A DNA stretch of 64,000 nucleotides, taken from Enterovibrio paralichthyis (lineage in GTDB: Bacteria; Pseudomonadota; Gammaproteobacteria; Enterobacterales; Vibrionaceae). Below the pieces are notes generated by a model. The model did not search any database and had not been told where the DNA came from. It saw only the letters and a program-made list of their open reading frames with translations. Location: contig NZ_JAHUTS010000008.1 of assembly GCF_019209835.1 (NCBI RefSeq), forward strand, positions 62,001 to 126,000. The letters are read 5' to 3'. Shown here in pieces: positions 35,193-43,429 of the stretch (the stretch's first letter is position 1; each line of letters opens with the position of its first letter). The position numbers and the translations under genes are program-made.

Positions 35193-35639
35193 ATGACCAG
35201 TAACGCAATGACATTGCTGATTGAACAGGCCAAAGCGGCAGAGCATCAGGCGCACCTGGCGTTGGTGGCTGCCCAGCAGGAACTGCAGGCTTATTATCTA
35301 CAGGTCGAACAGATCGAACAGTACCGTCTGGACTATTTCCGTCAAATGTCGGATCGCGGTCAGCAGGGACTGAGTGCCAGCAGCTATGGTCACCTGAACC
35401 GGTTTATTGTCCAGTTGGATGAAACACTGGCAAAACAGCGCCAGGCGGCAATGGATTTTGAGGAAAATGTCGAAAGTTGCCGCGAACATTGGCAACAATG
35501 CCGACAAAAAACCAAATCGCTGGAATGGCTGGTGGAAAAACGCCAGAAAGAAGCAAGAATGCGGGCTGAACGTCTGGAACAAAAGCAGATGGACGAGTTC
35601 GCTACCCTCATCGCTACCCGTCAAAAATCCTCTTTTTAA
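35193..35639 (+). CDS. fliJ: FliJ, export chaperone-escort and ATPase stalk
   Basis: FliJ is a coiled-coil protein in the centre of the FliI ring, comparable to the gamma subunit of F-type ATPase. The 148-residue protein is almost entirely helical, with long charged heptads (EQAKAAEHQAHLALVAAQQEL; KTKSLEWLVEKRQKEARMRAER). It follows fliI by 7 bases and ends the fliEFGHIJ unit before the fliK promoter. Confidence 0.92.
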   Translation: MTSNAMTLLIEQAKAAEHQAHLALVAAQQELQAYYLQVEQIEQYRLDYFRQMSDRGQQGLSASSYGHLNRFIVQLDETLAKQRQAAMDFEENVESCREHWQQCRQKTKSLEWLVEKRQKEARMRAERLEQKQMDEFATLIATRQKSSF

Positions 35640-35644
35640 TAATC

Positions 35645-35659
35645 TGGCCTGATAATTGC
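35645..35659 (+). promoter_or_regulatory. Sigma-54 promoter for fliKLMN
   Basis: TGGCCT, 5 bases (GATAA), TTGC with correct spacing, immediately after the fliJ stop. Start near 35671, about 60 bases before fliK. Confidence 0.87.
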
Positions 35660-35730
35660 TTTTTTGCAGATAACCCGGGTCGGTTTTGCCTTACGACCTC
35701 ACACGACAAAGAATTTGAAGCGGGATCATT

Positions 35731-37713
35731 ATGACGCAAACCAGTTTCTTACTGTCCGGAGTCTCCAGTGGAAAAGCGCCTGTAGGCGAAGGCAAAGCTG
35801 TGCTTTCACCAGAAGTGACTGAAAAAGAAGGCGAAGGCTTTTTTGCCCAGCTGGCACAGTTAGTATCCGGTGACGGTGATGTTGCCCAGGCAGTCGCCGA
35901 TGGCGAACTTGTGACAGAAGGTGATGCGGCATCGGAAGAAGCGGTAAGTGAAGCGCTGCTCAAATCGCTGGCTTCTGAAGAAGGGGAAGACGGCGAAAAC
36001 TTGGCGCTCGAAGAAGCGGCTGTCGAGGGTGAAGCGGTTGACCCGGCAAAAGTCGCCAAGGCAGCCATCAGTGAAAGCGAAGCCAACGCTTTGATGTCCA
36101 GTGAGGAAAGCGCAGAAGAGGTGCCTGCCGACAAGCAGCAAGTCGCCAAGAAAGATGGCGAAGCCCTGTTGCAGCGTTTAAATGAATCGAGCCAGGCACT
36201 GCAGGCGAAAGCGCCGAAAGTGACGGATGAAAAAGCCGTTGAAGCGGCCAAGATAACCAAATCTGGCAAAAACTTGCCGTTAAACGAAGAAGAGTTGGTG
36301 GCGGCGAACGTTGGCGCTGGCAAGGCTGATGTGAAAGGCGAGAATAATGTACCAGCAAGGGATACCGACGCGCTTAAAGACAAACCGTTAGCGGTTAATG
36401 TCCCAGAAGAAGAGGCGGCGTTGCTGGGAGCCAAAGCGCAAACAAATGTCCTTGCGCCGGAAGTGAAGGCTAATGCTGACGCTGACGAGCTGGCTCCGGA
36501 AGATGGCAGTAAGCAAATCGAACCGGCATTGGCAGCAAAATACGCGCAGTTAGCACAAGTCGAGAACCCAGAGACCGCACGCACTGCAGAGCCTGTTAGC
36601 CCAGAGCAGTTAGCGGTTATGCAGACAAACCTGCAGGCAGAGAAGCAAGACGCACCGACTTCACTTGATAGTGCGGTGATGTCCGGTGCCATTCCTGCGG
36701 TCGCCAATAATGCAACCATGCCGACTGAGCAAAGCGCAGAGATTGAACTGACACCTGAGATGCTGGCCAAAGCGGGGATCGCACCTGAAACCCTGAGCCG
36801 CGCGCAACGAGAAGCCTTGATGCGCGCGCAAATGGCAACCATGCAAAGCGCAGCGCCAACCGATGAGCAGGCACTTGCCAACACACTGGCAGAGCTTGGC
36901 GCGAAAGGTCTGACACCGCAATCTCAGGCGGCAATGACACAAACCGCAACTGCGGTTCAGGCAGCAGTCAATGCCCAGACGCAGCAAACCACGCCTTTAT
37001 CGGCATTTGCTGCCATTCCCTGGACACCGGCAGCTGCTATGCCACAAGTGAACGGACAACTGCAACCGGCTGCCAGTCAGGCGATTATTGAGGCTGCGGC
37101 CGCCAAGTCACTGACTGAAACCGCCCAGGCAGGTGGTGAAGTCAAGGCGGAAAACCTGGCGCAGCAACTGGCTTCGAGCTTTGGCCAGCAGGGTTCAACA
37201 ACCACTGCAGCCAAGCTGGATACGGCAATGGCACAGACGCCACTGCAAATGAGCCAGAACCAGGCAGAAGCGGCGAATGCCTTGTCTGAGCGGGTAAACA
37301 TGATGATGTCGAAAAACCTTAAGCATGTAGATATCCGTCTGGATCCGCCAGAGCTGGGCCGTATGCAAATTAAGCTGTCGATGAATAACGATCAGGCGAC
37401 AGTACAGTTCACTGTCAGCAACCAGGCGGCAAGGGACATGGTGGAACAATCCATGCCGCGTCTGCGTGAAATGATGCAACAGCAGGGGCTGCAACTGGCG
37501 CAGTCTTCGGTTCAGCAGCAGGATGCAGGTGGACGGCAGGCATTTAACGGCCAACAAGCCCAAACGGGTGACGGCCAGCAAGGCGGACAGCACTCACAAA
37601 GTGATGGTTCGCGTAGCGGTTGGGGCGACAGTGAACAGGATTCCGAACATCTGGGTTTGAACCGTGAGCTCTACGTCAACACATCAAAAGATCGTGTTGA
37701 CTATTATGCTTAA
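35731..37713 (+). CDS. fliK: FliK, hook-length control and export-switch protein
   Basis: FliK measures the hook and switches FlhB from rod/hook to filament export. The 660-residue protein has a long low-complexity N-terminal ruler region rich in Ala, Glu, Lys and Gln (about 1-460). The conserved C-terminal domain has KHVDIRLDPPELGRMQIKLSMNNDQATVQFTVSNQAARDMVEQSMPRLREMM-type sequence near 531-582, then a Gln-rich tail. It is larger than enteric FliK (about 400). The Ala-rich composition creates a 397-codon antisense open frame that I consider spurious. Confidence 0.94.
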   Translation: MTQTSFLLSGVSSGKAPVGEGKAVLSPEVTEKEGEGFFAQLAQLVSGDGDVAQAVADGELVTEGDAASEEAVSEALLKSLASEEGEDGENLALEEAAVEGEAVDPAKVAKAAISESEANALMSSEESAEEVPADKQQVAKKDGEALLQRLNESSQALQAKAPKVTDEKAVEAAKITKSGKNLPLNEEELVAANVGAGKADVKGENNVPARDTDALKDKPLAVNVPEEEAALLGAKAQTNVLAPEVKANADADELAPEDGSKQIEPALAAKYAQLAQVENPETARTAEPVSPEQLAVMQTNLQAEKQDAPTSLDSAVMSGAIPAVANNATMPTEQSAEIELTPEMLAKAGIAPETLSRAQREALMRAQMATMQSAAPTDEQALANTLAELGAKGLTPQSQAAMTQTATAVQAAVNAQTQQTTPLSAFAAIPWTPAAAMPQVNGQLQPAASQAIIEAAAAKSLTETAQAGGEVKAENLAQQLASSFGQQGSTTTAAKLDTAMAQTPLQMSQNQAEAANALSERVNMMMSKNLKHVDIRLDPPELGRMQIKLSMNNDQATVQFTVSNQAARDMVEQSMPRLREMMQQQGLQLAQSSVQQQDAGGRQAFNGQQAQTGDGQQGGQHSQSDGSRSGWGDSEQDSEHLGLNRELYVNTSKDRVDYYA

Positions 37714-37778
37714 TGTAGCATTCTTGCTGCGCTTGTTTAGGTTTTAAAAATCAAACTAACCAGATACTGAGGTGAAGG

Positions 37779-38282
37779 ATGGCAGACGAAGACATTGAAG
37801 CTGGCGGCGGCGGTGGTGGCGGCAAAAAGAAACTGATCATTATCATCGTGGCGGCAGTGTTGCTCTTGGGCGGCGGTGCAGGTGCCTTTTTCTTCCTGAT
37901 GGGTGGCGACAGCGGACAGGGTGACGATATCGTCATCGAAGAAGAGCAAGAGCCGGTCAACCTTCAGGCCATTTATGTCACTCTGCCACAACCATTCGTG
38001 TTCAACGTGACCGGGGATATGCAGCAGCGGCTGGTGCAGGTAAAAGTGCAGCTAATGGTGCGCGGTGATAGAAACGAAAAACTGGCAAAACAGAATTTGC
38101 CGCTGGTGGAACACAGTCTGCTGACCACATTCGGGGCGGCAACCGTGGAACAGCTGCGGACACCGCAAGGGCAAATGGAAGTGCGTAAGCAAGCTGCCGA
38201 CACAGTGCAGGCAGCAATGGAAAAAGTCACCGGCAAGACAGTGGTCGAGCGGGTGTTGTTTACTGGCTTTGTAATGCAATAG
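37779..38282 (+). CDS. fliL: FliL, stator-associated membrane protein
   Basis: FliL rings surround the MotA/B-type or Pom stator and raise torque. The 167-residue protein has a glycine-rich stretch and KKK just before one membrane helix (about 19-41, LIIIIVAAVLLLGGGAGAFF). The periplasmic FliL domain follows, with YVTLPQPFVFNVTGDMQQRLVQVKVQLMVRG and the C-terminal VVERVLFTGFVMQ. fliM begins 7 bases after its stop. Confidence 0.94.
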   Translation: MADEDIEAGGGGGGGKKKLIIIIVAAVLLLGGGAGAFFFLMGGDSGQGDDIVIEEEQEPVNLQAIYVTLPQPFVFNVTGDMQQRLVQVKVQLMVRGDRNEKLAKQNLPLVEHSLLTTFGAATVEQLRTPQGQMEVRKQAADTVQAAMEKVTGKTVVERVLFTGFVMQ

Positions 38283-38289
38283 GTGCAAT

Positions 38290-39351
38290 GTGACCGATCT
38301 ACTCAGTCAAGACGAAATTGATGCGCTTCTCCATGGTGTGGACGATGTAGAAGAGGAAGAACAGGATTCCGGTGGCAGTGATGTTTCTGCTGCCTCGAAT
38401 TTTGACTTCTCCTCGCAAGACCGTATCGTCCGTGGGCGAATGCCCACCCTGGAGCTGATCAACGAGCGATTCGCGCGACATATGCGCATCAGCTTGTTCA
38501 ACATGATGCGCAAAACGGCTGAAGTGTCGATTAACGGCGTGCAGATGGTGAAATTCGGTGAATACCAGAACACGCTGTTTGTACCGACCAGTCTGAACAT
38601 GGTCCGCTTCCGTCCATTAAAAGGTACCGCATTGGTTACCATGGAAGCGCGACTGGTATTCATTCTGGTAGAAAACTTTTTTGGCGGTGACGGCCGCTTC
38701 CACGCACGTATCGAAGGGCGTGAATTCACGCCGACCGAGCGTCGTGTCATCCAGATGCTGCTCAAGCTGATCTTTGAAGACTACAAAGATGCGTGGGCTC
38801 CGGTGATGAAAGTCGAGTTCGAATACCTCGACTCGGAAGTGAACCCGGCCATGGCCAACATTGTGAGCCCGACGGAAGTGATCGTCGTCAGCTCCTTCCA
38901 CATTGAACTGGATGGCGGTGGTGGTGACTTCCACGTTGTTATGCCGTACTCCATGGTGGAGCCAATCCGTGAACTGCTTGATGCCGGTATCCAGAGTGAC
39001 AAGATGGACACCGACAAGCGCTGGTCAAAAGCGCTGCAGGACGAAATCATGGATGTTGAGGTGGCGCTGACCGCCAAACTGCTGGAAACCACGCTGTCAC
39101 TGCGTGACCTGATGGAAATGGAAGTGGGCGATGTGATCCCGGTGAAAATGCCGGATGCCTGCACCGTTTACATCGAAGATTTACCGACTTTCCGCGGCAA
39201 GATGGGACAGGCGAACGACAACCTCGCCATCAAGATCACCGAACAGCTCAAGCGTCCTGAAGTGATGAAGAGCGACATCAAGCTGCTGGAAGACAATGCG
39301 CCTGACTTGCTGGAAGATCTCAGTGTTGGCGCGCAAGAACCAAAAGATTAA
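38290..39351 (+). CDS. fliM: FliM, switch/C-ring protein
   Basis: FliM binds phospho-CheY and changes rotor direction. It starts with GTG 38290; an ATG two bases earlier is followed at once by a stop. The N-terminal TDLLSQDEIDALLHGV (residues 2-17) is the CheY-binding peptide. The middle CheC-like domain and the C-terminal FliN-like domain (about 260-335, LRDLMEMEVGDVIPVKMPD) follow. The 353-residue length is usual. fliN begins 21 bases later. Confidence 0.96.
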   Translation: MTDLLSQDEIDALLHGVDDVEEEEQDSGGSDVSAASNFDFSSQDRIVRGRMPTLELINERFARHMRISLFNMMRKTAEVSINGVQMVKFGEYQNTLFVPTSLNMVRFRPLKGTALVTMEARLVFILVENFFGGDGRFHARIEGREFTPTERRVIQMLLKLIFEDYKDAWAPVMKVEFEYLDSEVNPAMANIVSPTEVIVVSSFHIELDGGGGDFHVVMPYSMVEPIRELLDAGIQSDKMDTDKRWSKALQDEIMDVEVALTAKLLETTLSLRDLMEMEVGDVIPVKMPDACTVYIEDLPTFRGKMGQANDNLAIKITEQLKRPEVMKSDIKLLEDNAPDLLEDLSVGAQEPKD

Positions 39352-39372
39352 CCGACGAAGTGGTAGATAATC

Positions 39373-39762
39373 ATGAGTGATGTAGAAGACGATTGGGCTG
39401 CAGCGCTTGCTGAACAGGCGGAAATGGAAGGTGGTGATGACGTACAGACGGCACCGCTGGATGAGCTTGTTGATGAGACGCCGCCAATCAACGCCGATGA
39501 GGCGCGCAAACTGGATGCCATTCTTGATATTCCTGTCACCATTTCTATGGAAGTGGGACGCACCAATATCAATATCCGAAACCTGCTGCAATTAAACCAG
39601 GGTTCGGTGGTTGAATTGGATCGCCTGGCCGGTGAATCGCTGGATGTACTGGTTAACGGCACCTTGATTGCTCATGGCGAAGTGGTGGTGGTCAACGACA
39701 AGTTTGGTATCCGCCTGACCGACGTGATCAGCCAGACCGAACGCATCAAGAAACTGCGTTAA
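39373..39762 (+). CDS. fliN: FliN, switch/C-ring protein
   Basis: FliN makes the lower C ring with FliM and helps FliH-FliI dock. The 129-residue protein has an acidic N-terminal leader (MSDVEDDWAAALAEQAEMEGGDD) and the SpoA-type domain, with LDIPVTISMEVGRTNINIRNLLQLNQGSVVELDRLAGE near 46-83 and GEVVVVNDKFGIRLTDVIS near 98-116. It is followed by a very strong terminator, not by a direct run into fliO. Confidence 0.96.
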   Translation: MSDVEDDWAAALAEQAEMEGGDDVQTAPLDELVDETPPINADEARKLDAILDIPVTISMEVGRTNINIRNLLQLNQGSVVELDRLAGESLDVLVNGTLIAHGEVVVVNDKFGIRLTDVISQTERIKKLR

Positions 39763-39778
39763 CCGCAGCGTACACATT

Positions 39779-39817
39779 AAAGCACGCCAATGCTTTCTGC
39801 ATTGGCGTGCTTTTTTT
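39779..39817 (+). terminator. Strong intrinsic terminator between fliN and fliO
   Basis: A perfect 15-base stem, AAAGCACGCCAATGC (39779-39793) with GCATTGGCGTGCTTT (39799-39813), has a 5-base loop and a seven-T run. It is the strongest terminator in the window. It interrupts what is elsewhere a continuous fliKLMNOPQR-flhB operon. Confidence 0.95.
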
Positions 39818-39832
39818 CGGCCTGAATTTTGC
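39818..39832 (+). promoter_or_regulatory. Sigma-54-type promoter for fliOPQR-flhB
   Basis: CGGCCT, 5 bases, TTGC; GG and GC are 12 bases apart. It starts at the base after the terminator T-run and resembles the fliK element (TGGCCT-N5-TTGC). Start predicted near 39844, which places the fliO ATG at 39880 as first codon and excludes a TTG at 39829. Confidence 0.7.
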
Positions 39833-39879
39833 TTAAAGGGGTGTATAACCCGATAAACACTGACAGAGAAAGAGAGTTG

Positions 39880-40269
39880 ATGGTATTCCTGCGACGCGTA
39901 GCGATTGGATTAATGCTGGCTCCCACCGCACAGGCGGCAGCCCCGAATGGTGAAGATCTTGCCACGACGTTGGGTGCTTTGTTGCTGGTGATTGCGGTGA
40001 TCTTCGGGTTGGCGTGGGCGCTGAAACGTATGCAGGTGCCGTCAATCATGGGCGCAAGGTCTGGCCTGCGTGTTGTCAGCCAACTGCCCCTCGGGCAAAA
40101 AGAACGTGTTGTGGTGCTGGATGTGAATGGCGAGCAGGTACTGGTCGGTATCACTGCGCAGCAAATCACTCTGCTCAAAGCGCTGGATAACCCCATTCCT
40201 GAGCCGGAAGCAACCAAGTCTTTCTCTACTCAACTTAACCAGATCCTGAAAAAACATGATGCGTCTTAA
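39880..40269 (+). CDS. fliO: FliO, export-gate assembly protein
   Basis: FliO is a membrane protein that helps FliP form its ring. From ATG 39880 it has 129 residues. The open frame extends upstream to a TTG at 39829, but that lies inside the promoter. The N-terminus (MVFLRRVAIGLMLAPTAQA) looks like a signal or first membrane segment, and a membrane helix spans about 28-48. A FliO-type domain follows (GLRVVSQLPLGQKERVVVLDVNGEQVLVGITAQQI). fliP begins 14 bases before its end. Confidence 0.9.
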   Translation: MVFLRRVAIGLMLAPTAQAAAPNGEDLATTLGALLLVIAVIFGLAWALKRMQVPSIMGARSGLRVVSQLPLGQKERVVVLDVNGEQVLVGITAQQITLLKALDNPIPEPEATKSFSTQLNQILKKHDAS

Positions 40270-41092
40270 ATCTGTCAGTGCCATTTTTCTGGCGCTTTGC
40301 TGCCTAATTGTGATGCCACCGGCTCTGGCGGAAGAGGAGCCGGCTCCGGCATCGGAAACCGTCACCGAGACCCTGATCAACGATGCCGGTGAGGCATCCA
40401 TGATGCAGGCGCGCAACGGTGGGGGGATCCCCGCCCTGACCATGACTGTCAATCCTGATGGCGGCGAGGATTATTCGGTCACGCTGCAAATTCTGGCACT
40501 GATGACGGCGATGGGCTTTTTGCCCGCTATCGTTATCCTCATGACCTCCTTCACCCGTATTGTGGTGGTGATGTCTATCCTGCGACAGGCGATGGGTCTT
40601 CAGCAGACGCCATCGAACCAGGTCATTATCGGTATTGCCATGTTTTTGACCCTGTTCATTATGTCGCCGGTGATTGACCGTATGAACGTGGCGGCGGTGC
40701 AGCCTTACCTGAATGAAGAGATCACGGCGAAAGAAGCGTTTGACCGTGTGCAGGTGCCGTTGCGTGAATTTATGCTGCAACAGACGCGGGTTAAGGATTT
40801 GGAGACGTTCGTGAACATGTCTGGCTCCGACGCGACTGAACCTGAATTGGTGCCAATGACCGTGCTGATCCCCGCTTTTATCACCTCGGAACTGAAAACG
40901 GCGTTCCAGATAGGCTTTATGCTGTTCCTGCCGTTTTTGATCATCGACCTGGTGGTCGCTTCAGTATTGATGGCCATGGGTATGATGATGCTGTCGCCGA
41001 TGATCGTATCTTTGCCGTTTAAGCTAATGTTGTTTGTACTGGTCGATGGCTGGAACCTTATCCTGTCGACGCTGGCCGGCAGTTTTGGGTAG
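40256..41092 (+). CDS. fliP: FliP, type III export gate component
   Basis: FliP forms the core pore of the export gate with FliQ and FliR. The 278-residue precursor has a cleavable signal peptide (about 1-23, MMRLKSVSAIFLALCCLIV... PALA) and four membrane helices. The family hallmarks are IVVVMSILRQAMGLQQTPSNQVIIG near 102-126 and FMLFLPFLIIDLVVASVLMAMGMMML. The start has tandem ATG codons within the fliO end, indicating coupling. The fliQ start is 8 bases after the stop. Confidence 0.96.
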   Translation: MMRLKSVSAIFLALCCLIVMPPALAEEEPAPASETVTETLINDAGEASMMQARNGGGIPALTMTVNPDGGEDYSVTLQILALMTAMGFLPAIVILMTSFTRIVVVMSILRQAMGLQQTPSNQVIIGIAMFLTLFIMSPVIDRMNVAAVQPYLNEEITAKEAFDRVQVPLREFMLQQTRVKDLETFVNMSGSDATEPELVPMTVLIPAFITSELKTAFQIGFMLFLPFLIIDLVVASVLMAMGMMMLSPMIVSLPFKLMLFVLVDGWNLILSTLAGSFG

Positions 41093-41100
41093 GAGGGAGC

Positions 41101-41370
41101 ATGGCACCAGAAGCTTTTGTTGAACTGTTCCGCGACGCACTGTACCTGATCCTTATCATGGTCTGCGCCATTGTTATTCCGGGCTTGATTGTCGGCCTGA
41201 TTGTCGCGATTTTCCAGGCGGCGACCTCCATCAACGAACAGACGCTGAGCTTCCTGCCACGTCTTATCGCAACTCTGGTCGCCCTGATGGTGTTTGGCCA
41301 CTGGATGACGCGCATGTTGATGGAGTATTTCTTCCGGCTGGTTGAAGAAATCCCCACGCTACTTTATTGA
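41101..41370 (+). CDS. fliQ: FliQ, type III export gate component
   Basis: FliQ wraps the FliP/FliR core of the gate. The 89-residue protein has two membrane helices (about 14-38 and 55-75) and the family region FQAATSINEQTLSFLPRLIATL between them. GGAGGGAGC immediately before the ATG is a strong ribosome-binding site. fliR follows 12 bases downstream. Confidence 0.96.
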   Translation: MAPEAFVELFRDALYLILIMVCAIVIPGLIVGLIVAIFQAATSINEQTLSFLPRLIATLVALMVFGHWMTRMLMEYFFRLVEEIPTLLY

Positions 41371-41382
41371 CGACGCAATCGC

Positions 41383-42180
41383 ATGGAATACCCGGCATAC
41401 GTCATACTCGACTGGATGGCCCAGTTTTTCTGGCCCCTGACCCGCATCTCATCCATGTTGATGACGATGACGTTTTTTGGTGCCCGTTTTGTGCCGGTGC
41501 GCATTCGTCTGTACCTTTCCCTTGCGATCACTTTTGCGGTCATGCCTGCGTTGCCACGGGTACCTGAAGCCATTGAGCTGGTCTCATTTGGTGGCTTTGT
41601 GGTATTGGCGCAACAAATCCTGATCGGTATTGCTATGGGCACAGTCACCCAGTTTGTTATTCAGACCTTTGTGCTGCTCGGCCAGATCCTGGGTATGCAA
41701 TCAAGTTTGGGTTTTGCCTCTATGGTCGATCCGGCCAACGGCCAGAACACGCCATTGCTGGGTCAGTTTTACCTCTTCGTGGCTACCATGATTTTCCTCG
41801 CCACCGACGGCCATTTGCAGATGCTGAATCTGGTGGTGATGAGCTTTAAAACCCTGCCAGTGGGGGAGGCACTCGGGGCGGCGGATTACCGCGCCTTGGC
41901 GAGCTGGTTTGGCATTATGTTCAGCGTCTCTTTGGGTATGGCGCTGGCGGGTATTATTGCGCTGCTGACGGTGAACCTTTCCTTTGGTGTCATGACCCGC
42001 GCCGCGCCGCAGTTAAACATTTTTTCCCTGGGCTTCACCTTTGCATTGCTAGTGGGGCTTTTGATCAGTATGTACATCCTCAGCGGCATCATGCCGCATT
42101 ACCTGAATCACTGGGAAACCGGTGTGAACACCATCTGCGATCTGATACGTCTGGATTGTAATACCGGCGGAGGTGCCTGA
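41383..42180 (+). CDS. fliR: FliR, type III export gate component
   Basis: FliR completes the FliPQR gate. The 265-residue protein has about six membrane helices and the family segments WPLTRISSMLMTMTFFGAR near 17-35, GQILGMQSSLGFASMVDPANG near 95-115, and RAAPQLNIFSLGFTFALLVGL near 207-227. Its stop overlaps the flhB start by one base (TGATG), typical for this pair. Confidence 0.96.
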   Translation: MEYPAYVILDWMAQFFWPLTRISSMLMTMTFFGARFVPVRIRLYLSLAITFAVMPALPRVPEAIELVSFGGFVVLAQQILIGIAMGTVTQFVIQTFVLLGQILGMQSSLGFASMVDPANGQNTPLLGQFYLFVATMIFLATDGHLQMLNLVVMSFKTLPVGEALGAADYRALASWFGIMFSVSLGMALAGIIALLTVNLSFGVMTRAAPQLNIFSLGFTFALLVGLLISMYILSGIMPHYLNHWETGVNTICDLIRLDCNTGGGA

Positions 42181-43313
42181 TGGCAGAGAACGACGGTCAG
42201 GAACGTACAGAAGACGCCACCCCCCGAAGGCGTCAGCAGGCGCGGGAGAAAGGTCAGGTACCGCGCTCAAGGGAACTGGCATCGGTGGCGGTACTGGTAA
42301 TTGGTGCTGTCGCTTTGATGTGGTTTGGTGAGGGGCTGGGCGAAGCCCTGATGGAAGTCATGCGAAAACTCTTCACCCTTACCAGGGAAGAAATTTTTGA
42401 CGTTTCCACGCTTGGGCTTATCACTTACGGGGCGATATTTGCCATTGCCTGGCCGCTGACAATGGTGCTCCTTATGCTGTTTGCAGCCGGTCTTATCGGG
42501 GCAGCAGCGTTGGGTGGTGTCTCCTTTTCGTGGGAAGCGGCGCGGCCGAAACTGTCAAAGATGAGCCCGCTTCAGGGGATCAAGCGTATGTTCGGCAAAC
42601 AAAGCTGGGTCGAACTGCTCAAGTCTATCCTCAAAGTGGCACTGGTTTCCGGCGTGGCTTTTTACCTGATGTGGGCGAATCTCGACGACTTCTTCCAGCT
42701 CAATATCGAAACCTTTCCGACCAATCTTTATCACGCGCTCGAAATCCTGCTCGATTTCGTATTACTTATCTGCTGTTCCCTGCTTGTGGTGGTGGCGATT
42801 GATGTGCCGTTCCAAATCTGGCAGCACAATGAACAGCTGAAAATGACCAAGCAGGAAATCAAAGACGAATATAAGGAAACCGAAGGTAAGCCGGAGGTCA
42901 AAGGCCGTATCCGTATGTTGCAGCGTGAAATGGCCCAGCGCCGGATGATGGCGGAAGTGCCGTCGGCAGACGTCATCATTACCAACCCGGAGCACTATTC
43001 GGTGGCGCTGCGTTATGACAGCAAGATTGACCGTGCGCCGGTGGTGGTGGCAAAGGGCTCCGATTTCCTGGCGCTCAAAATCCGGGAGATTGCTGCCGAG
43101 CATGACATCACTATTGTGCCTGCGCCACCGCTTGCCCGTGCGGTGTATTACAGCACAGAGCTTGAGCAACAAATTCCTGACGGTTTGTTCAGTGCCGTTG
43201 CCCAGCTTCTGGCCTATGTGTTCCAGCTCAAGCAGTACAAAAAAGGGCGCGGGCGTAGGCCAAAACCGCTCGCGGATCAGCAACTTCCTATACCGCCGGA
43301 ATTACGTCGCTGA
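42180..43313 (+). CDS. flhB: FlhB, autocleaving export-specificity switch
   Basis: FlhB sets substrate specificity together with FliK. The 377-residue protein has four membrane helices (about 33-50, 80-112, 150-165 and 185-208) and the cytoplasmic domain. The self-cleavage site reads NPEH at 269-272 (enterics have NPTH); Asn269 and Pro270, needed for cleavage, are intact. The N-terminus ERTEDATPRRRQQAREKGQVPRSREL is standard. It ends the fliOPQR-flhB unit. An FlhB C-terminal paralogue is encoded at 56093-56386. Confidence 0.96.
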   Translation: MAENDGQERTEDATPRRRQQAREKGQVPRSRELASVAVLVIGAVALMWFGEGLGEALMEVMRKLFTLTREEIFDVSTLGLITYGAIFAIAWPLTMVLLMLFAAGLIGAAALGGVSFSWEAARPKLSKMSPLQGIKRMFGKQSWVELLKSILKVALVSGVAFYLMWANLDDFFQLNIETFPTNLYHALEILLDFVLLICCSLLVVVAIDVPFQIWQHNEQLKMTKQEIKDEYKETEGKPEVKGRIRMLQREMAQRRMMAEVPSADVIITNPEHYSVALRYDSKIDRAPVVVAKGSDFLALKIREIAAEHDITIVPAPPLARAVYYSTELEQQIPDGLFSAVAQLLAYVFQLKQYKKGRGRRPKPLADQQLPIPPELRR

Positions 43314-43369
43314 TTTCATCATCAGTCGTGATTGCTTTTTAACCTCTTGATTATTAAGTGCTATAAAAG

Positions 43370-43384
43370 TGGTTCGTTTTTTGC
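43370..43384 (+). promoter_or_regulatory. Sigma-54-type promoter for flhA-flhF-flhG-fliA and chemotaxis genes
   Basis: TGGTTC, 5 bases, TTGC with GG and GC 12 bases apart, in the only substantial gap between flhB and cheW. Start predicted near 43396. This matches the known sigma-54 dependence of the flhA operon in Vibrio. Confidence 0.72.
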
Positions 43385-43429
43385 TAATGAGGCTTTAGTG
43401 ATTAAGCCCAAGTGAAACGAAACCATTTT

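Noticed and set aside
35691..36884. A 397-codon minus-strand open frame opposite fliK
   Set aside because: It is Ala/Ser/Cys-rich, follows from the GCN/GAA-rich codons of fliK, has no ribosome-binding site and matches no family I know.
42981..42998. FlhB NPEH in place of NPTH as a defect of autocleavage
   Set aside because: Asn and Pro, the residues required for cleavage, are intact, and as far as I recall NPEH is found in other Vibrionaceae.
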